A stretch of 64,000 nt of DNA from positions 744,001-808,000 of the forward strand of contig JAALGZ010000003.1 in assembly GCA_015227615.1 (NCBI GenBank). Reading direction: 5' to 3'. The stretch comes from Labyrinthula sp. Ha. Its lineage: Eukaryota > Sar > Bigyra > Labyrinthulida > Labyrinthulaceae. This document shows positions 61,323 to 64,000 of the stretch, piece by piece. Numbering within the stretch: position 1 is the stretch's first letter; each line of letters opens with the position of its first letter. The translations under genes were made by a program, and so were the position numbers. The notes beneath the pieces were generated by a model, which saw only the letters and a list, made by a program, of their open reading frames with translations, had not been told where the DNA came from and made no database searches.

Positions 61323-61885
61323 CTAAAAGTCCAACTATTTCCACGAAAAATGATGATGTAAATGCAGTGATGATATCTGCAAGTGTTATTACTTCGCTTT
61401 TAGCTGTTGTTATTATGTTTTTTGGATTCAGAAGAATCCAAAAAGTTGAACGAAAAGAATCTGAGAATTATGTGCAGAAGGAAGGTTCTAATGGGGAATC
61501 TATGGTAAGAGTGAAAGATGTAGATATGGATCACGCAAGTACTACACCAGCGAGATTTACGTTTCCGAGAATGAGTTTAAATAAATTTAATTTCAGAAGA
61601 AATGCACAGCAACCAAATGTTGAGGAAAATCCAGTTGTTACGGAGGAAATAAATCAAGAGAAGCAGAAAGAAGAAGAAGTACCTGATTTTATAAAAGTGT
61701 TCCAGCAAAAGAAAGTAGATTATAAGAAGAAACCGAAAAAGTATAATAAGGTTGGATACGTGGACCCCAAAATATTTTTGGAGGATCCAAATGCCAAAAA
61801 GAAAAAGGTCAAGAAGAGAAAAAAGAGAGAGGATGACCAAGCTTCTAATGCTAGTGATGAGTCGATAAGTTTCTCTGTTATTTAG
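60722..61885 (+). CDS. Cys-rich/Pro-Thr-stalk single-pass membrane protein, paralogue C
   Basis: 387 aa. Twelve-Cys domain at 1-115 (Cys 7, 19-20, 23-24, 36, 40, 51, 60, 84-85, 108), a Pro-Thr-Ser stalk at 116-208 (SPTFSPT-like units, probably heavily O-glycosylated), one membrane helix at about 214-236, and a ~150-residue cytoplasmic tail. The tail has VDMDHAS...FTFPRMSL near the membrane, matching paralogue A, a very Lys-rich stretch (DPNAKKKKVKKRKKRED), and the ending SDESISFSVI, which aligns position by position with SVESLTYSAI of A. A TAA lies directly before the ATG, so no upstream signal-peptide exon can be read in frame. Function unknown; a cell-surface receptor or adhesin is inferred. 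Confidence 0.8.
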   Translation: MTSRITCDVFQDIDNRRTCCDSCCQDLPEQNQKSRCETHCAELDPDAEDPCNDRDAQNNCETFALPFFEGGLTIRDETELDDLCCLATTDENGDFDPSTGTTFELSVCNDANFDVPTEFPTASPSYSPTFSPTPSPSFSPTFSPSSSPTTSPTKEPTFSPTLLPTPTPSQSPTPAPTGFPTVSPTFSPTEGPSVSPTFFPTKSPTISTKNDDVNAVMISASVITSLLAVVIMFFGFRRIQKVERKESENYVQKEGSNGESMVRVKDVDMDHASTTPARFTFPRMSLNKFNFRRNAQQPNVEENPVVTEEINQEKQKEEEVPDFIKVFQQKKVDYKKKPKKYNKVGYVDPKIFLEDPNAKKKKVKKRKKREDDQASNASDESISFSVI

Positions 61886-62648
61886 TTTTACATAAATTTC
61901 TTGTTTTGGTTAATGTAACCCAGTATAGATTCTTTTTCCATCGGTGCCACGTCAAAAGCCCCATTGTGTAATATCATCCCCAAAAGTTCAGCTTCATTCA
62001 ATGAGGTCTATCGAATAAACTCATCTTCTACATTTTTTTCTATTCCTACTGTCTGGATAGTTTCTTGTCCATGAGCAACTCAATTTTTCACATCATGATT
62101 TTATGTTTCTTTCTCGTACTGCACTACAAGGAAACTATTTTTAAATTTTATTTTTCTAACCTTTCCTACAAAGAATTTGATACAGGCATGAATGTTTCTT
62201 TTTGCATGTAGAATAAGCAGACCAGTATTCGGAGGAAGCTACAAAATATCCTCTAAATTAAATTTCCATGTTCAAGAACAAAGAAGAGAATTGATTTTTG
62301 AATTTTTATGTTATTTTAAATAAAAGGATTTATACATGTACAATACAATACAATTAATACCTGGCTATTAGGAGATTTCAACATGACCTAAAGATAGAAG
62401 AGAAATTATTTTATTCAGGAAAACAGGAAATAAGAATGTTTCAAACAAGAGCAAAATTTCTTATAATTTTCTGTCCTTTAAACTTATCTATTTCTATTGC
62501 TCGACACTGAAAAAATCTTTTCCACCACTAGCAAAGAAAGTATATTTTGAGTCCTGAGAACATACTAATCTCCACTTTCATGTCTATCTTATTATCTCTA
62601 TAATCAACAAGATTATCTATCAAAATATTATACTAGTTCTTATGTTCT
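61886..62648. other. Spacer right of paralogue C
   Basis: About 760 bp of AT-rich DNA containing the 3' UTRs of paralogue C (plus) and of the minus-strand genes to its right. No other feature was seen. Confidence 0.5.
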
Positions 62649-62870
62649 TCATGAAGTTGAATTCATGCTTGAAGAGGTGTTTACCAAACCTTGAAAGATC
62701 ATATCTTTAGCTACTTTCTCAGCTGTTTCATTTACTCTTCTCGTCTTTATATTTATTTCATAATCTAAACACTTTGCCTCTTCTAACTTATACCGCTTAA
62801 TTGAATACTTCACACCCTCTTTCTTTGGATGAATTTCATCACATCCAGTTTTTGGAAACTTTTTTTTCAT
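62649..62870 (-). CDS. Small charged protein, 73 aa, directly after the methyltransferase gene
   Basis: Not recognised. ATG at 62870 lies 8 bp after the stop of the gene upstream on the same strand. The product is highly charged and predicted helical in its middle (KYSIKRYKLEEAKCLDYEI, VNETAEKVAKDMIF), with two Cys and no membrane segment. A spliced continuation of the methyltransferase was tested (GTAAAAATT after AACAG) and gives no sensible frame. If real, it needs either its own promoter inside the methyltransferase gene or a bicistronic mRNA. Confidence 0.4.
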   Translation of the reverse strand: MKKKFPKTGCDEIHPKKEGVKYSIKRYKLEEAKCLDYEINIKTRRVNETAEKVAKDMIFQGLVNTSSSMNSTS

Positions 62871-62878
62871 TTTAATTT

Positions 62879-63964
62879 TTACCTGTTAAATTCTTTTAAC
62901 CCAGATTTTAAAAGACGAGTTGTTTCAGGAGAAGTTCGACAGCACCCACCAAGGACTTTTACGTTATTTGTATACATTTCAGTAAGAAGTTTAACAAACT
63001 GTTTGTCAGGTGTTCCCTTTGATTCCTTCCATTCATGTTTTTCTGCATCATATTCTTCTCCTTTATTTGGGTAACAAATTAAATTAATTTTTGATTTACA
63101 CTCTAAAGACAAAAGATCTTGATTCAACTTTTCATTATCCTTCTTAAGTAAAGAGAGACATTTTTTTGCATCCTCTGGTTTTGAACAGTTTACTCCAATA
63201 CCCACAAATCCACGATTAGTTAAATTCTGACCTTGTTCTTTTAAATAACTCAGTTTTTCAATATATAATGAAGACAGGTTAGAAAAAACTTCAATGATAT
63301 TTTCACCACTTGAAAGCCTAAACTCATCCTGAATGCTTAACACAATCATAAAAGGTAACGCTTCGTAAACTTCTCTCTTCATCATAAGATCCAAAATCAC
63401 TCTAGCTTCTGATAAAACAGGAACAGTTTCAAAAGCTAAGACATCTATTTTTTTCAACTCAGACCCATCTTTTTGAAGATTTACCAAGTGTTTAATTCTT
63501 GGCATATAAAATTCTTCAAACACTTTTGGTGTGGTTAAATCTCCATATTCACCTGTATATTCTGATCCATCAGCTCTACTTGCACCAAAATTACCTAAGG
63601 ATGCACAAACTAGTGTGCTTAACTTACACTCTTGAATACTTTGATTTGCAAGTTTTACACTTAATTCCAATAGTTCTTCAACAGATTGTTGTTCTGTTTC
63701 TGGAACAGTTGTTTCGGAATCATAGTATTTTTTCAAGGCTGGGGTGCTCAGTTGGTAAGAGTTCGTTATGATAACATCTGCTCCAGCTTCTATATATGCT
63801 TTATGTACTTTTTTCGTTATTTCCTGGCCTTCTTTATCCAAAAGTAAAGACGAGGACCACAGAGAAGAGACAATACTTCTATATTTCTCAACTTCAGTAG
63901 CAAATCCTCCGTCTAGTAGTAGAAAACCTTGATTATCAACTATATTGTTAATATTACTTCTCAT
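62879..63964 (-). CDS. Homocysteine S-methyltransferase
   Basis: 361 aa, complete, ATG at 63964. It transfers a methyl group, probably from S-methylmethionine or S-adenosylmethionine, to homocysteine to make methionine. The barrel starts LLLDGGFATEVE; ADVIITNSYQLSTPALKK, SLGNFGASRADGSEYTGEYG, DVLAFETVPVLSEAR and GVGVNCS-like GIGVNCSKPED follow. The zinc-binding Cys are in GVNC (about 260) and GGCCR (about 339-343). Length and motif order match the MHT1/SAM4/YagD (MmuM) family, not the cobalamin-dependent MetH. Single exon. Only 36 bp of upstream DNA is in the window. Confidence 0.9.
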   Translation of the reverse strand: MRSNINNIVDNQGFLLLDGGFATEVEKYRSIVSSLWSSSLLLDKEGQEITKKVHKAYIEAGADVIITNSYQLSTPALKKYYDSETTVPETEQQSVEELLELSVKLANQSIQECKLSTLVCASLGNFGASRADGSEYTGEYGDLTTPKVFEEFYMPRIKHLVNLQKDGSELKKIDVLAFETVPVLSEARVILDLMMKREVYEALPFMIVLSIQDEFRLSSGENIIEVFSNLSSLYIEKLSYLKEQGQNLTNRGFVGIGVNCSKPEDAKKCLSLLKKDNEKLNQDLLSLECKSKINLICYPNKGEEYDAEKHEWKESKGTPDKQFVKLLTEMYTNNVKVLGGCCRTSPETTRLLKSGLKEFNR

Positions 63965-64000
63965 TTTTAATATCCCTTAGGTTAATTGATGGTTTGTTTT

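Noticed and set aside
52858-61361. Long frames on the other strand and other phases of the Pro-Thr repeats
   Set aside because: They are periodic shadows of the repeat coding sequence (for example Leu-His-Gln-rich readings) and have no independent support.
62860-62895. Splicing of the methyltransferase into the small downstream frame
   Set aside because: The available AG sites give introns near 24 nt or frames that stop at once; the methyltransferase already ends at the family's usual place.

Overview
The window is nuclear DNA from a eukaryote, probably a free-living protist of the SAR type; a stramenopile is the most tempting guess but is not proven. The clues are one gene for each core histone with conserved 3' stem-loops, a calcium-dependent protein kinase (kinase plus EF-hands, absent from animals and fungi), a Zn2Cys6 regulator, Pro-Thr stalk proteins of a style common in stramenopiles, very AT-rich spacers, and fossil MULE and copia-like elements. 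TAA, TAG and TGA all end convincing genes, so the standard code applies. The most diagnostic trait is intron size. Reconstruction of DRG1 (4 introns) and DNA2 (7 introns) restores conserved frames only if introns of 28-34 nt are removed, most of them 29 nt, all GT-AG and nearly all ending TAG.

Layout. 1-3091 (-) is a large membrane-anchored DUF1769-DUF547 fusion that runs off the left edge. 3.1-15.2 kb has no convincing gene, only a worn copia-like fossil near 14 kb. 15.2-23.6 kb holds two tail-to-tail pairs: a myristoylated CDPK with DRG1, then a Zn2Cys6 factor with a PGAP4-like GPI glycosyltransferase. 24.6-27.4 kb is a dead MULE DNA transposon with terminal inverted repeats. It ends 3 bp before the IMPACT/YIH1 gene.

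28.4-30.7 kb is a four-gene core histone cluster (H4<- ->H2B, H3<- ->H2A). It has two short bidirectional promoters with shared AACGGTTTT boxes and four identical stem-loops. The cluster is flanked by a nearly perfect ~430-bp inverted repeat made from the end of IMPACT, so a truncated IMPACT copy lies on the far side. Next come a spacer, a bZIP factor with a perfect CRE overlapping its own start codon, an unknown protein, DNA2 (39.9-43.4 kb, eight exons, 1127 aa), a TLC-domain membrane protein, and a seven-helix protein with an EGF-like N-terminus.

The right third contains what may be an undescribed system: three paralogous single-pass proteins (52.5, 59.2 and 60.7 kb). Each has a twelve-cysteine N-terminal domain (CCxxCC...CxxxC...LCCL), a Pro-Thr stalk and one membrane segment. 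Two keep cytoplasmic tails that share a juxtamembrane motif and a C-terminal S-x-E-S-[IL]-[ST]-[FY]-S-[VA]-I ending that resembles a PDZ ligand. The third is a recent copy of only the ectodomain and stalk, joined to another membrane segment without a tail, as a decoy would be. None has a visible signal peptide. A homocysteine S-methyltransferase and a small downstream ORF close the window.

How the genes relate: most are housekeeping genes (replication and repair, chromatin, translation control, GPI and lipid membranes, methyl metabolism) scattered between decayed repeats. Convergent neighbours sit 13-71 bp apart, whereas other spacers reach 12 kb.
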